Notes under the pieces: model-generated
The model's database searches: none
The model's input: the letters and a program-made list of their open reading frames with translations, nothing else
Told to the model about the DNA's origin: nothing
Assembly: GCA_945897825.1 (NCBI GenBank)
Contig: CAMDGX010000032.1
Coordinates: 1 to 45,922 of the forward strand
Length of the DNA stretch: 45,922 nucleotides
Source: Asaia bogorensis
GTDB lineage: Bacteria > Pseudomonadota > Alphaproteobacteria > Acetobacterales > Acetobacteraceae
Direction of reading: 5' to 3'
Made by a program: the position numbers and the translations under genes
Shown here: positions 33,342 to 40,897 of the stretch, piece by piece
Position numbering within the stretch: the stretch's first letter is position 1
Layout: each line of letters begins with the position of its first letter

Positions 33342-34568
33342 GTGAGGTTCCTGTTCGTCCACCAGAACTTCCCCGCCCAATACCAGCACCTGATCCTGCA
33401 CCTGCTCCAGCGGGGCGGGCACGAGGTGGTGTTCATCTCCGAAGCGAACCAGAACGCCATCCCCGGCGTCCGCCGCGTGCTGTACCAGAACGAGCCCGGC
33501 AAGCCCGAGCACATCCACCCCGTCGCCATCGACCTCGACCGCGGCGTCCGCCGCGCCGAGCTGGTCGCCCGCGCCGCCGGCAACCTCAAGCGCCTCGGCT
33601 TCATGCCGGACATCATCATTGGCCACCACGGCTGGGGCGAGCTGCTCAACATCGGCGACGTCTATCCGGATGTGCCGCTGCTCGGATACTTCGAGTTCTA
33701 CTACCGCGAAGACGGCCAGGACGTGAACTTCGACCCCGAGTTCCCGTTCGACCGCAGCAACCTGCCACGCATCCGCGCCATGAACGTGATCAACCTGCTG
33801 GCCTTCGCCCTCGACCAGTCGGGCCAGACGCCGACCCAGTGGCAGCGCGAACGCTACCCCGACTGGATGCAGGGCAGCATCGACATCATCCCCGAAGGCG
33901 CCCGGCTGGACCTGTGCAAGCCCGACCCCGCGGCCAGGCGCGCGCCCTTCGCGATCGGCGATTTCCGCGTCGCCCCCGGCGAGCAACTGGTCACCTTCGT
34001 GGCCCGCAACCTCGAACCCTACCGGGGCGCCCACACCATGATCCGCGCCCTGCCGGCGCTGATGGCGGCGCGCCCCGACCTCAAGGTGGTCATGGTCGGG
34101 GGCGACGACGTCAGCTACGGCGCCCGCTGCGCCACCGGCACCTGGCGCGAGCACTTCATCAAGGAAATCGCCGGCCGCTACGACCCGACGCGCCTGCTGC
34201 TGCCCGGCCAGATCGCCTACGAGCACTACCTGCGCATGCTCCAGCGCTCCGACGTGCACGTCTACCTCACCTACCCCTTCGTCGCCTCCTGGTCGCTGCG
34301 CGAGGCGCTCGCCACCGGCTGCGCCGTGGTCGGCGCCGACGTCGACCCGGTCCGCGAATTCATCACCCACGGCCGCAACGGCCTCCTGACCCCGCCCCTC
34401 GACCCCGCCCTGCTCGCCGAGCGCGTGCTGGAGCTGCTGGAAAACCGCAAGCTCGCCGACAAGCTGCGCGCCGGTGCCCGCCGCTACGCCGAGAAGTCCC
34501 TCGACATGAAACACCACATCGCCGCATTCTCGAAGAAGATCCAGGCGATGACGGGGCAGAAGATATAA
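33342..34568 (+). CDS. Glycosyltransferase family 4 protein
   Basis: The 408-residue enzyme begins with MRFLFVHQNFPAQYQHL, the start of a well-known GT4 subgroup. The C-terminal Rossmann lobe starts near VTFVARNLEPYRGAHTMIRALP, with KVVMVGGDD, and ends with the nucleotide-sugar site FVASWSLREALATGCAVVGADVDPVREFI, which carries the E-x7-E-type element. GTG 33342 is chosen for GGAGG six bases upstream and the correct family N-terminus. It follows the ChW-like gene by 59 bases and closes the secretion-glycan block, ending just before an A/T-rich repeat. Confidence 0.92.
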   Translation: MRFLFVHQNFPAQYQHLILHLLQRGGHEVVFISEANQNAIPGVRRVLYQNEPGKPEHIHPVAIDLDRGVRRAELVARAAGNLKRLGFMPDIIIGHHGWGELLNIGDVYPDVPLLGYFEFYYREDGQDVNFDPEFPFDRSNLPRIRAMNVINLLAFALDQSGQTPTQWQRERYPDWMQGSIDIIPEGARLDLCKPDPAARRAPFAIGDFRVAPGEQLVTFVARNLEPYRGAHTMIRALPALMAARPDLKVVMVGGDDVSYGARCATGTWREHFIKEIAGRYDPTRLLLPGQIAYEHYLRMLQRSDVHVYLTYPFVASWSLREALATGCAVVGADVDPVREFITHGRNGLLTPPLDPALLAERVLELLENRKLADKLRAGARRYAEKSLDMKHHIAAFSKKIQAMTGQKI

Positions 34569-34576
34569 ACCATAAG

Positions 34577-34716
34577 AAAGAACGTTCTTTTTTGAAAAAA
34601 AGAACCAAAAAACTTCTTATCCATAGCACCGTGTTAAATCCCCAGAGCACGGCGCCAATGGATAAAAAGTCTTTTTGCTTCTTTTTCTTCAGAAAAAGAA
34701 GATTCTTCCTTCCACT
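34577..34716. repeat. A/T-rich compound inverted repeat, copy 4 (B-to-A orientation)
   Basis: Hairpin B is at 34584-34605 (10-bp stem GTTCTTTTTT, GA loop) and hairpin A at 34678-34701 (11-bp stem CTTCTTTTTCT, TC loop). The inner core reads TTATCCATAGCACCGTG and CACGGCGCCAATGGATAA, strongly inverted. It lies between two genes of the same strand, after the GT4 stop and before the enoyl-CoA hydratase start. Confidence 0.87.
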
Positions 34717-34737
34717 TGCCTGACAAAGGAAGCCGCC

Positions 34738-35505
34738 ATGCAACTCATCCGCACCGAGATCGACGGCCACATCGCCCTGGTCACGATGGACGCCCCGCCC
34801 GTGAACGCCGTCTCCACCCAGTTCATGGAGGAGATCATGGCCACCTTCGACCGCATCAACGACCTCGACGACGTCCGCGTCGCCGTGCTCACCGGCGCCG
34901 GCAAGTGCTTCTCCGCCGGCGCGGACATCAAGAGCCGCGCCAAGGGCCATCCCGAGCCCGGCCAGGCCTGGGCCCATGGCCGCCGCGCGCGCGAGATGAG
35001 CTGGTCGATCGTCGAGTGCAAGAAACCCGTCATCGCCGCCATCAACGGCCCCGCGCTGGGCGCCGGCCTCGGCCTCGCCGCCTCCTGTGACATCCTGCTG
35101 TGCTCGGAAAACGCCTCGATCGGCCTGCCGGAAGTCGATGTCGGCCTGATGGGCGGCGGCCGCCACACCATGCGCCTGTTCGGCCACTCCCTCACCCGCC
35201 GCATGATGCTCACCGGATACCGCGTTCCCGGCGCCGAACTCTACCGCCGCGGCATCGTCGAAGCCTGCACCAAGCCCGAGGAGCTGATGCCGGCGGCCAT
35301 GGACATGGCACGGGTCATCGCCGCCAAAAGCCCCATCGCCACCCGCATGGCCAAGCACGCCGCCAGCACCATCGAATTCATGACCCTGCGCGACGGCTAC
35401 CGCTTCGAACAAAACCTCACCGTCGAACTGGGCAAGACCGAGGATTCCAAGGAAGCAATGGCTGCCTTCCTCGAGAAGCGCGCGCCGGACTTCAAGGGGC
35501 GTTGA
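34738..35505 (+). CDS. Enoyl-CoA hydratase/isomerase family protein
   Basis: This 255-residue crotonase-fold protein has the first oxyanion-hole segment KCFSAGADIKSRAKG (about 57-71), the second in INGPALGAGLGLAASCD, and the catalytic region IGLPEVDVGLMGGGRHTMRL, where the EVDVG Glu is the usual hydratase acid/base. It acts on a CoA thioester; which one is unknown. The ATG has AAAGGA ten bases upstream. A second family member lies at 39428. No CoA ligase or dehydrogenase is adjacent, so the pathway is unresolved. Confidence 0.92.
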   Translation: MQLIRTEIDGHIALVTMDAPPVNAVSTQFMEEIMATFDRINDLDDVRVAVLTGAGKCFSAGADIKSRAKGHPEPGQAWAHGRRAREMSWSIVECKKPVIAAINGPALGAGLGLAASCDILLCSENASIGLPEVDVGLMGGGRHTMRLFGHSLTRRMMLTGYRVPGAELYRRGIVEACTKPEELMPAAMDMARVIAAKSPIATRMAKHAASTIEFMTLRDGYRFEQNLTVELGKTEDSKEAMAAFLEKRAPDFKGR

Positions 35506-35942
35506 AGCGCCGCGCCACGTGACCATCCGGCAATCCTGACGCGGCGGTGGGGCGACGCGGGCACGCCCCTTCCGCCGCAACCATGACGCATTCCTGAGCG
35601 CAGCGCTGCGCGCAGGACGGATTTTGCGGAACTCCGGGCGGGCTGAGCGGTTCGCACCGGCAAGGTGGCTCCACCATGACCGGGGTTCTTCCGGTGCGCG
35701 GGGCCTGCCAGACCTGACGACCGGAGCGTTGCTCGCCGGCCCTGCCTACCTCCGTGGAACCCACGGAGCCACGGCCAGCACCGTCGGGCCGATGAATCAC
35801 GCCGCCCGAATCCCGCCGCCTTGGCGAGCGCGGTGTCGGCATCGATTCCGCACCGGGCCGGCCTTCCCGACAGTGCTCCTCCCGCGATGCCATCATCGCG
35901 GAGTCGCGACGGAGATCCAACACACACAATACAGGTGACCCG
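35506..35942. other. Gene-free 437-bp region with several hairpins
   Basis: I see no supported gene on either strand. Structures present are a perfect 14-bp palindrome GCGCAGCGCTGCGC at 35598-35611, a hairpin CTCCGTGG-AAC-CCACGGAG at 35750-35768, and CCGCGAT / ATCGCGG at 35882-35901. The last bases carry AGGTGA, the ribosome-binding site of the PRC-barrel gene. It may hold the promoter region of that gene or a decayed mobile or coding sequence. Confidence 0.5.
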
Positions 35943-37196
35943 ATGAACAGACTTCTTTCTGGAACCAGCCTCGCCGCGCTGCTTCTGCTGGCACCGCAGA
36001 TCGCCGCGGCCCAGGCCCAACCGCAAGGCCAGAACCAGCCACAGCGCCAAGCGACGGGCGCCGCGCAGGGGGCGATCCCGCCCCAGGCCATGGCCCAGCT
36101 GCAGCAGGCTGAACAGTCCCTGACCCAGGCGGCGCGCCAGATGGGTTCGGCGACCGGCCCGCAGCAGGCCCAGGCGACGCAGAGCGTGCGCCAGGCGCTG
36201 ACCCAGGTGCAGCAGGCATTGGCCCAGGTTCCGGAGGCCCGCCGGACCTCCGAGAGCTACCGCACCCTCGAGACGCGCGTTCGCGAGGCGCAGGGTGCGC
36301 TGCAAGGCGACCGGCCCGACATGGCGCGTGCGCGCACCTCGGTCGATGCGGTGATCGTCGCGATCCCTGTGATGCGGGCCGAGTCCGCCGGCACTGAGGG
36401 CGGAACGGGCGCGCAGATCGTGCTGCGCCAGGCGCCCGACCAGGTTCAGGTGCAGCAGGCGGCGCCGCAGGTGACGGTGCAGCAGGCGCAGCCGGAGGTG
36501 CTGGTGGTAATCCCGCAGCCGGAGATCGTGGTCCGCCAGCCGCCGGCGCAGGTGACGGTGCGCATGCCCGAACCGCAGGTTGCCGTGCAGCAGGGCCAAC
36601 CGCAGGTGCGCGTCGAGCAGTCGCAGCCGAACGTGAACGTGGTTCCGACCCAGCAGCAGGCGCAGGTGCAGGTGCAGCAGGCCGAGCCGCGCGTCACCGT
36701 CCAGCAGCAGGGGCAGCCGCAGGTGCGCTTCGAGCAGACCGGCCAGGCCCAGGTGCGGGTCGAGCAGCAGGGGCAGGCCGCGCGTTCGGCCGCGCCCGGG
36801 TCACAGGCCCAGAATCAAGCGGGCCAGAGCCAGGCCGCCCAGAACCAGGCGGGTTCGCAATCCATGGGCGGCGTGCCGTTGCAGCGCGTGAGCGAGTTGG
36901 TCGGGACCAATGTCGTCGGCGCCAACGGGCGGAATGCCGGCGAGGTGGAGAACCTGCTGATCGACCGGTCGGGCAATGTCCGTGCGGCGGTGATCGAGTG
37001 GGGCGGGTTCCTCGGGATCGGGCAGCGCCGCGCCGTGGTGCCGATCGAGGAACTGCAGTTCACCGACGGCACCGACCGCGCCCAGCTCAACATGTCGCGC
37101 GAGCAGCTGGAGCAGCTGGGCAGTTACGACCAGAACAACCTGTCACAGTACTCGTCCCGCTACGGGTGGGGCGAGGGCGTTCGTACCTATCGCTGA
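35943..37196 (+). CDS. Exported PRC-barrel domain protein with Q/V-rich repeats
   Basis: The 417-residue protein has a signal peptide (LLSGTSLAALLLLAPQIAAAQAQ), a Gln/Ala-rich helical region (residues 45-115), then about 120 residues of short Q/V repeats such as PQVTVQQ, PEVLVVIPQPEIVV and QVRVEQ, alternating hydrophobic and polar residues as in a beta structure. The C-terminus (from about 315) is a PRC barrel: LQRVSELVGTNVVGANGRNAGEVENLL, then RAAVIEWGGFLGIGQRRAVVPIEEL. PRC barrels often bind RNA or protein and appear in stress-related envelope proteins. A small DUF1328 gene follows, and that partner also suggests an envelope-stress context. AGGTGA precedes the start. Confidence 0.9.
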   Translation: MNRLLSGTSLAALLLLAPQIAAAQAQPQGQNQPQRQATGAAQGAIPPQAMAQLQQAEQSLTQAARQMGSATGPQQAQATQSVRQALTQVQQALAQVPEARRTSESYRTLETRVREAQGALQGDRPDMARARTSVDAVIVAIPVMRAESAGTEGGTGAQIVLRQAPDQVQVQQAAPQVTVQQAQPEVLVVIPQPEIVVRQPPAQVTVRMPEPQVAVQQGQPQVRVEQSQPNVNVVPTQQQAQVQVQQAEPRVTVQQQGQPQVRFEQTGQAQVRVEQQGQAARSAAPGSQAQNQAGQSQAAQNQAGSQSMGGVPLQRVSELVGTNVVGANGRNAGEVENLLIDRSGNVRAAVIEWGGFLGIGQRRAVVPIEELQFTDGTDRAQLNMSREQLEQLGSYDQNNLSQYSSRYGWGEGVRTYR

Positions 37197-37202
37197 CGCG
37201 GA

Positions 37203-37230
37203 GGGCCCGGGGCTGCGAGGCCCCGGGCCC
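37203..37230 (+). terminator. Terminator-like GC hairpin after the PRC-barrel gene
   Basis: GGGCCCGGGGC (37203-37213) pairs perfectly with GCCCCGGGCCC (37220-37230) across a six-base loop, eight bases after the stop codon. No T run follows, so it may slow or stop transcription only with help, or stabilise the mRNA. Confidence 0.6.
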
Positions 37231-37289
37231 ATTCGCCTGAAACGCGGTCATTCTGAACGGGCCCCCGACGGGGCCGAAGGAGCACAGCC

Positions 37290-37451
37290 ATGCTGACATG
37301 GGCCATCGTCGCGCTGGTCATCGCCCTCGTTGCGGGTGCGTTGGGGTTCACGGGCGTGGCTGCTGCGGCCAGTTCGGTCGCGAAGATCCTGTTCGGCGTG
37401 TTCCTTGTGCTCGCCATCCTGCTGTTCCTGTTCGGCAGCGTGCTGATCTAG
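37290..37451 (+). CDS. DUF1328 small membrane protein (UPF0391 / YtjA-like)
   Basis: This 53-residue protein consists of two hydrophobic helices, [22 protein letters not shown] and [20 protein letters not shown], joined by AAASSVAK, the hallmark layout of DUF1328. Homologues are often stress-induced, but the function is unknown. GAAGGAG lies about eight bases before the ATG. It follows the PRC-barrel gene beyond a strong hairpin. Confidence 0.92.
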   Translation: MLTWAIVALVIALVAGALGFTGVAAAASSVAKILFGVFLVLAILLFLFGSVLI

Positions 37452-37517
37452 GATTCCGGCCCGGCTTCCTCCGGCGCGGCTTCCGATCTAGCCTTCCGCG
37501 ATCGCGGGGGGCATGCC

Positions 37518-39431
37518 ATGTCGAACACCATCCAGACCGAGCGCAACGTCCTGGTGCCGATGCGCGACGGCGTGGCGCTGGCGGTGGACATCGTCCGCCC
37601 CGCCGGCGGGCATCTCGGCCCGGCGATCCTGAACTTCAACCCGTACCACAAGGACGGGCGCGGCGGCCGCACCAGCGTCGAGTCCGTCCACCGCCACTTC
37701 GCCGCCCGCGGCTATGCCGCCGTCACCGCCGACCTCCGCGGCCTCGGGAGCTCCGGCGGCACCTCCCCCGGCCTCTTCGCCCCTGGCGAGGGCCGCGACG
37801 GGCACGACCTGGTCGAATGGATCGCCGCCCAGGACTGGTGCGACGGCAATGTCGGCATGTGGGGCGTCTCCTACCCCGGCATCACCGCCCTCTCCACCGC
37901 CGCCACGCGCCCACCGCACCTCAAGGCCATCGTGCCGATCCACGCGACGTCCGACCTGCATCGCGGCGTCGTTTCCCTCGGCGGCACCGCCAGCGGCTTC
38001 TGGATGCGCGCCGACTGGGGCCCCCGCATGGTCGCCTACAACCTGATGCCGCCCCAGTGGCAGGACACCGACGGCCGCTGGGCCCGCACCTGGGCCGAGC
38101 ATCTGGAAGGCAACCCGCCCTGGCTCGCCGCCTTCGTCCACCACCCCGGCTTCGACGCCTTCTGGCAGTCGCGCGTGGCGGACATGTCGCGTATCGAATG
38201 CCCCACCTTCAACATCTGCGGCTGGCGCGACCTCTACACCGACTGCACGCCGCTCGACTTCTCCGCCATCAACGCCCCCAAGCGCCTGCTGATGGGCCCC
38301 TGGAAGCACGAGTTCCCCGACACCGGCAAGGAAGCCCCCGCCGCGGGCCTGGCCGACATGGAGCGCTGGTTCGACCGCTGGCTGATGGGCCGCCCCACCG
38401 GCATCGAGGCCGAGCCCCCGGTCAACCTCTACCTCCAGGGCGCCGAGGGCTTCTGGCGCGCCGAATCGCAATGGCCCCCCGCGCGCCTTGCCCCCCGCAC
38501 CCTGCACCTGGCGTCCGACGGCACCCTAGCCGCCACCCCCACCCAGGGCAGCAGCACCCACCGCTACGACCCCACCATCGGCATGCACTCCCTGGCCTGG
38601 GACCCCTGGACCACCGCCATCGACCCCACCCTGCCGCACGACCAATCCGCCGACGACGCCCGCTCGCTCTGCTTCACCTCCGCCCCCCTCACCGAGCCGA
38701 TGGAGCTGATCGGCAACCCGGAGGCCCTGCTCGAAATCGCCGCCAGCGCCCTGCCGCTCAACCTGGTGGTCAAGCTCTCCGCCGTCGCCCCCAACGGCCG
38801 CTCGGTACTCATCACCACCGGCTGGGCCGACCTGTCCGCCCATGGCCGCCCCGGCGAGCGCATCCGCCTCGCCGTCAAGCTGCGAGCCGCCGCCTACCGC
38901 CTGCTCCCCGGCGAACGCCTGCGCGTGGCCGTCTCCTGCGCCGACTTCCCGCGCGTCTGGCCCACCCCCGTCCCCGCCGCGCTCACCCTGTTCCACGCCG
39001 AAAGCCGCATCACCCTGCCCGTCTGCCCTGCCCCCGCCACCGATGCCCGCCCGAACTGGGGCCGCCTGCAGCCCGAGGCACTGGCCAGCGCCAACGACCG
39101 CGGCGGCCGCCAGTCCTGGGACCTCACCCGCGACCTGATGACCGACACTGCCCGCCTCTCCGCCACCAAGACCGAGCGCGTCCGCATCGACCCGCACACC
39201 GAAATCGCCACCGACCACGAATACGGCGCCGCCGTCCCCGCCGCCCGCCCCGACCTCGCCCGCATGCACTCCACCACCACCGTGCGCATCGAACGCCCGT
39301 CCGGCGCCACCACCCTGCTCGCCCGCACCGTCACCACCGCCCACCACACCGCGGTCGAAGTGGACATCGCCGTCGACGGCCAGCCCTTCTGGAAGCGAAA
39401 CTGGCTCTTCGGCGCAGGAATCAAGGAATGA
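37518..39431 (+). CDS. CocE/NonD family hydrolase (X-Pro dipeptidyl-peptidase type)
   Basis: The 637-residue protein has an alpha/beta-hydrolase domain with the nucleophile elbow G116-V-S118-Y-P-G, preceded by DLRGLGSSGGT, which is typical of the family, and a C-terminal jelly-roll domain (from about residue 410, ELIGNPEALLEI to ISLP-type strands). CocE-type enzymes hydrolyse esters or amides such as cocaine or beta-lactam side-chain precursors; the natural substrate is unknown. No signal peptide is seen. It overlaps the following enoyl-CoA hydratase gene by ATGA, so the two probably act in one pathway. Confidence 0.92.
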   Translation: MSNTIQTERNVLVPMRDGVALAVDIVRPAGGHLGPAILNFNPYHKDGRGGRTSVESVHRHFAARGYAAVTADLRGLGSSGGTSPGLFAPGEGRDGHDLVEWIAAQDWCDGNVGMWGVSYPGITALSTAATRPPHLKAIVPIHATSDLHRGVVSLGGTASGFWMRADWGPRMVAYNLMPPQWQDTDGRWARTWAEHLEGNPPWLAAFVHHPGFDAFWQSRVADMSRIECPTFNICGWRDLYTDCTPLDFSAINAPKRLLMGPWKHEFPDTGKEAPAAGLADMERWFDRWLMGRPTGIEAEPPVNLYLQGAEGFWRAESQWPPARLAPRTLHLASDGTLAATPTQGSSTHRYDPTIGMHSLAWDPWTTAIDPTLPHDQSADDARSLCFTSAPLTEPMELIGNPEALLEIAASALPLNLVVKLSAVAPNGRSVLITTGWADLSAHGRPGERIRLAVKLRAAAYRLLPGERLRVAVSCADFPRVWPTPVPAALTLFHAESRITLPVCPAPATDARPNWGRLQPEALASANDRGGRQSWDLTRDLMTDTARLSATKTERVRIDPHTEIATDHEYGAAVPAARPDLARMHSTTTVRIERPSGATTLLARTVTTAHHTAVEVDIAVDGQPFWKRNWLFGAGIKE

Positions 39432-40228
39432 CCGACAGCTTCGTCGCCATCGAGCGCGGCCTCGGCCCCAACGGCCGCATCGCCGTGGTCCGCTTCGACC
39501 GCGGCATCCGCGCCAACCCGCTCTCCACCGAGGCGATGCGCCAGCTGCGCCGCGCCGCGGAAAGCTTCGAGGACGACATGGAAACCTCCGTCGTCATCCT
39601 CACCGGCAACGGCCACGCCTTCAGCGCCGGCGCCGATCTCAAGGACGCCCGCCCGGCCGACCAATCGATCGCCGAGCGCATCCACCGCCAGCGCAACGGT
39701 CCCAAGATGTGCGCCGCCTGGGAACGCATGGAACAGGTGACCATCGCCGCCATCGAAGGCTTCGCCATCGGCGGCGGGGCGGCACTCGCCGTCTCGCTCG
39801 ACTTCCGCTACTGCGGCCGCTCCGCCCATTTCCGCATCCCGGAAGTGGAACTCGGCATGAACATGTCCTGGGGCTCAATCCCGCGCATGGTCGCCCTCAT
39901 GGGCCCCGCCCGCACCAAGCAGGCCGTCATCCTGGCCAGCGACCGCATTCCGGCCGAGGACGCACTCGCCTGGGGCCTGGTGGAAAAGGTCGTCGACGAC
40001 GGAAAGGCACTCGACGCCGCCATGGCCTTCGCCGCCCGCATCGCCGAACAACCGCCGCTGCCGGTGCGCATGAGCAAGACCACCGTCAACCGGATCGCCT
40101 TCGCGCTGTCCGAATCGATCAGCCATATGGACCCGGACCAGAACGTGCTCTCGGCGCTCACCGAGGACTACGCGGAAGGTACTGCCGCATTCAGGGAGAA
40201 GAGGAAGCCGAAGTTCAAGGGAAGGTAA
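39428..40228 (+). CDS. Enoyl-CoA hydratase/isomerase family protein (second member)
   Basis: This 266-residue crotonase-fold enzyme shows GHAFSAGADLKDARP (about residues 58-72), the second oxyanion segment IEGFAIGGGAALAVSLDFRYC, and the catalytic-region IPEVELGMNMSWGSIPRM. The last block keeps the Glu of PEVELG. It shares the family fold with the 34738 gene, but the two differ in sequence and are not an obvious recent duplication. It overlaps the CocE-type hydrolase gene by four bases and ends next to an A/T-rich repeat. Confidence 0.92.
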   Translation: MTDSFVAIERGLGPNGRIAVVRFDRGIRANPLSTEAMRQLRRAAESFEDDMETSVVILTGNGHAFSAGADLKDARPADQSIAERIHRQRNGPKMCAAWERMEQVTIAAIEGFAIGGGAALAVSLDFRYCGRSAHFRIPEVELGMNMSWGSIPRMVALMGPARTKQAVILASDRIPAEDALAWGLVEKVVDDGKALDAAMAFAARIAEQPPLPVRMSKTTVNRIAFALSESISHMDPDQNVLSALTEDYAEGTAAFREKRKPKFKGR

Positions 40229-40360
40229 GGACGTTCTTTTCTGAAAAAAAGAACCAAAAAACTTTCCCGACTTTGCACCGTGGCCCGACGGCCAGCCTCG
40301 GTGCAAAGTGGATAAAGTCTTTTTTGCTTCTTTTTTCTTCAGAAAAAAGAAGAGTCTTCC
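40229..40360. repeat. A/T-rich compound inverted repeat, copy 5 (B-to-A orientation)
   Basis: Hairpin B is at 40233-40254 (GTTCTTTT arm with an eight-to-nine base pairing stem) and hairpin A at 40327-40352 (12-bp stem CTTCTTTTTTCT, TC loop). The core is CTTTGCACCG (40271-40280) perfectly paired with CGGTGCAAAG (40299-40308). The ends, GTAAGGA and TCCTTAC, are inverted too. It fills the gap between two convergent stop codons. Confidence 0.88.
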
Positions 40361-40897
40361 TTACGTCCCTGCTTCGAGCAACAGCAGCAACCCTTCCAGC
40401 ACTTCTTCCGGCGGCGGCGGGCAGCCGCGCACGACGAAGTCCACCGGCAGCGTCGTGTCCACGCCGCCGGCCACCGCGTAGCTGCCCTTGAACACCCCGC
40501 CGTCGATCGCGCAGTCGCCGATGGCGATCACGAACTTCGGGTCGGGGGCGGCTTCCCACGCCGCCAGCAGCGGCGCCTGCAGTGCGCGCGTCACCGGGCC
40601 GGTGACGAGCAGGACCTCGGCCTGGCGCGGGCTGTCGACGAAGCGCAGGCCGAAGCGGGCGAGGTCGTAGACCACGCTGTCCAGCATCCTCAGTTCCAGC
40701 TCGCAGCCGCCACAGCTGCCGGGGTCGAGCGCGTGCAGCGACAGGCCGCGGCCCAGCCGCCGGATGCCGGCGGCCTCCAGCCGCGCCGCGAGGTCCTGGA
40801 CGGCGGCCGGATCGGCGGGCGCCACCGGCATCGCGGCCGGGCGGCTGCGCAGGTTGCGCCAGACCCGGCGCAGCGGCGAGGGGGCGTCGTCGGTCAC
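40361..40897 (-). CDS. Hydrogenase-4/complex I-like Fe-S small subunit (HyfI/NuoB-like)
   Basis: The 178-residue protein is homologous to NuoB and the small subunit of group 4 hydrogenases. All four ligands of the [4Fe-4S] cluster nearest the active site are visible: C62 and C65 in SCGGCELEL, C129 in IGDCAIDGG and C159 in RGCPPPPEEV. The intact cluster implies electron transfer, even though the partner large subunit has lost its metal-site cysteines. GTG 40897 overlaps the large-subunit stop as GTGA. The gene is last in the operon and ends against the A/T-rich repeat. Confidence 0.92.
   Translation of the reverse strand: MTDDAPSPLRRVWRNLRSRPAAMPVAPADPAAVQDLAARLEAAGIRRLGRGLSLHALDPGSCGGCELELRMLDSVVYDLARFGLRFVDSPRQAEVLLVTGPVTRALQAPLLAAWEAAPDPKFVIAIGDCAIDGGVFKGSYAVAGGVDTTLPVDFVVRGCPPPPEEVLEGLLLLLEAGT

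Noticed and set aside
35624-35938. A possible 104-residue gene on the plus strand
   Set aside because: Its composition is mixed, with no domain-like pattern, no ribosome-binding site and hairpins across it.
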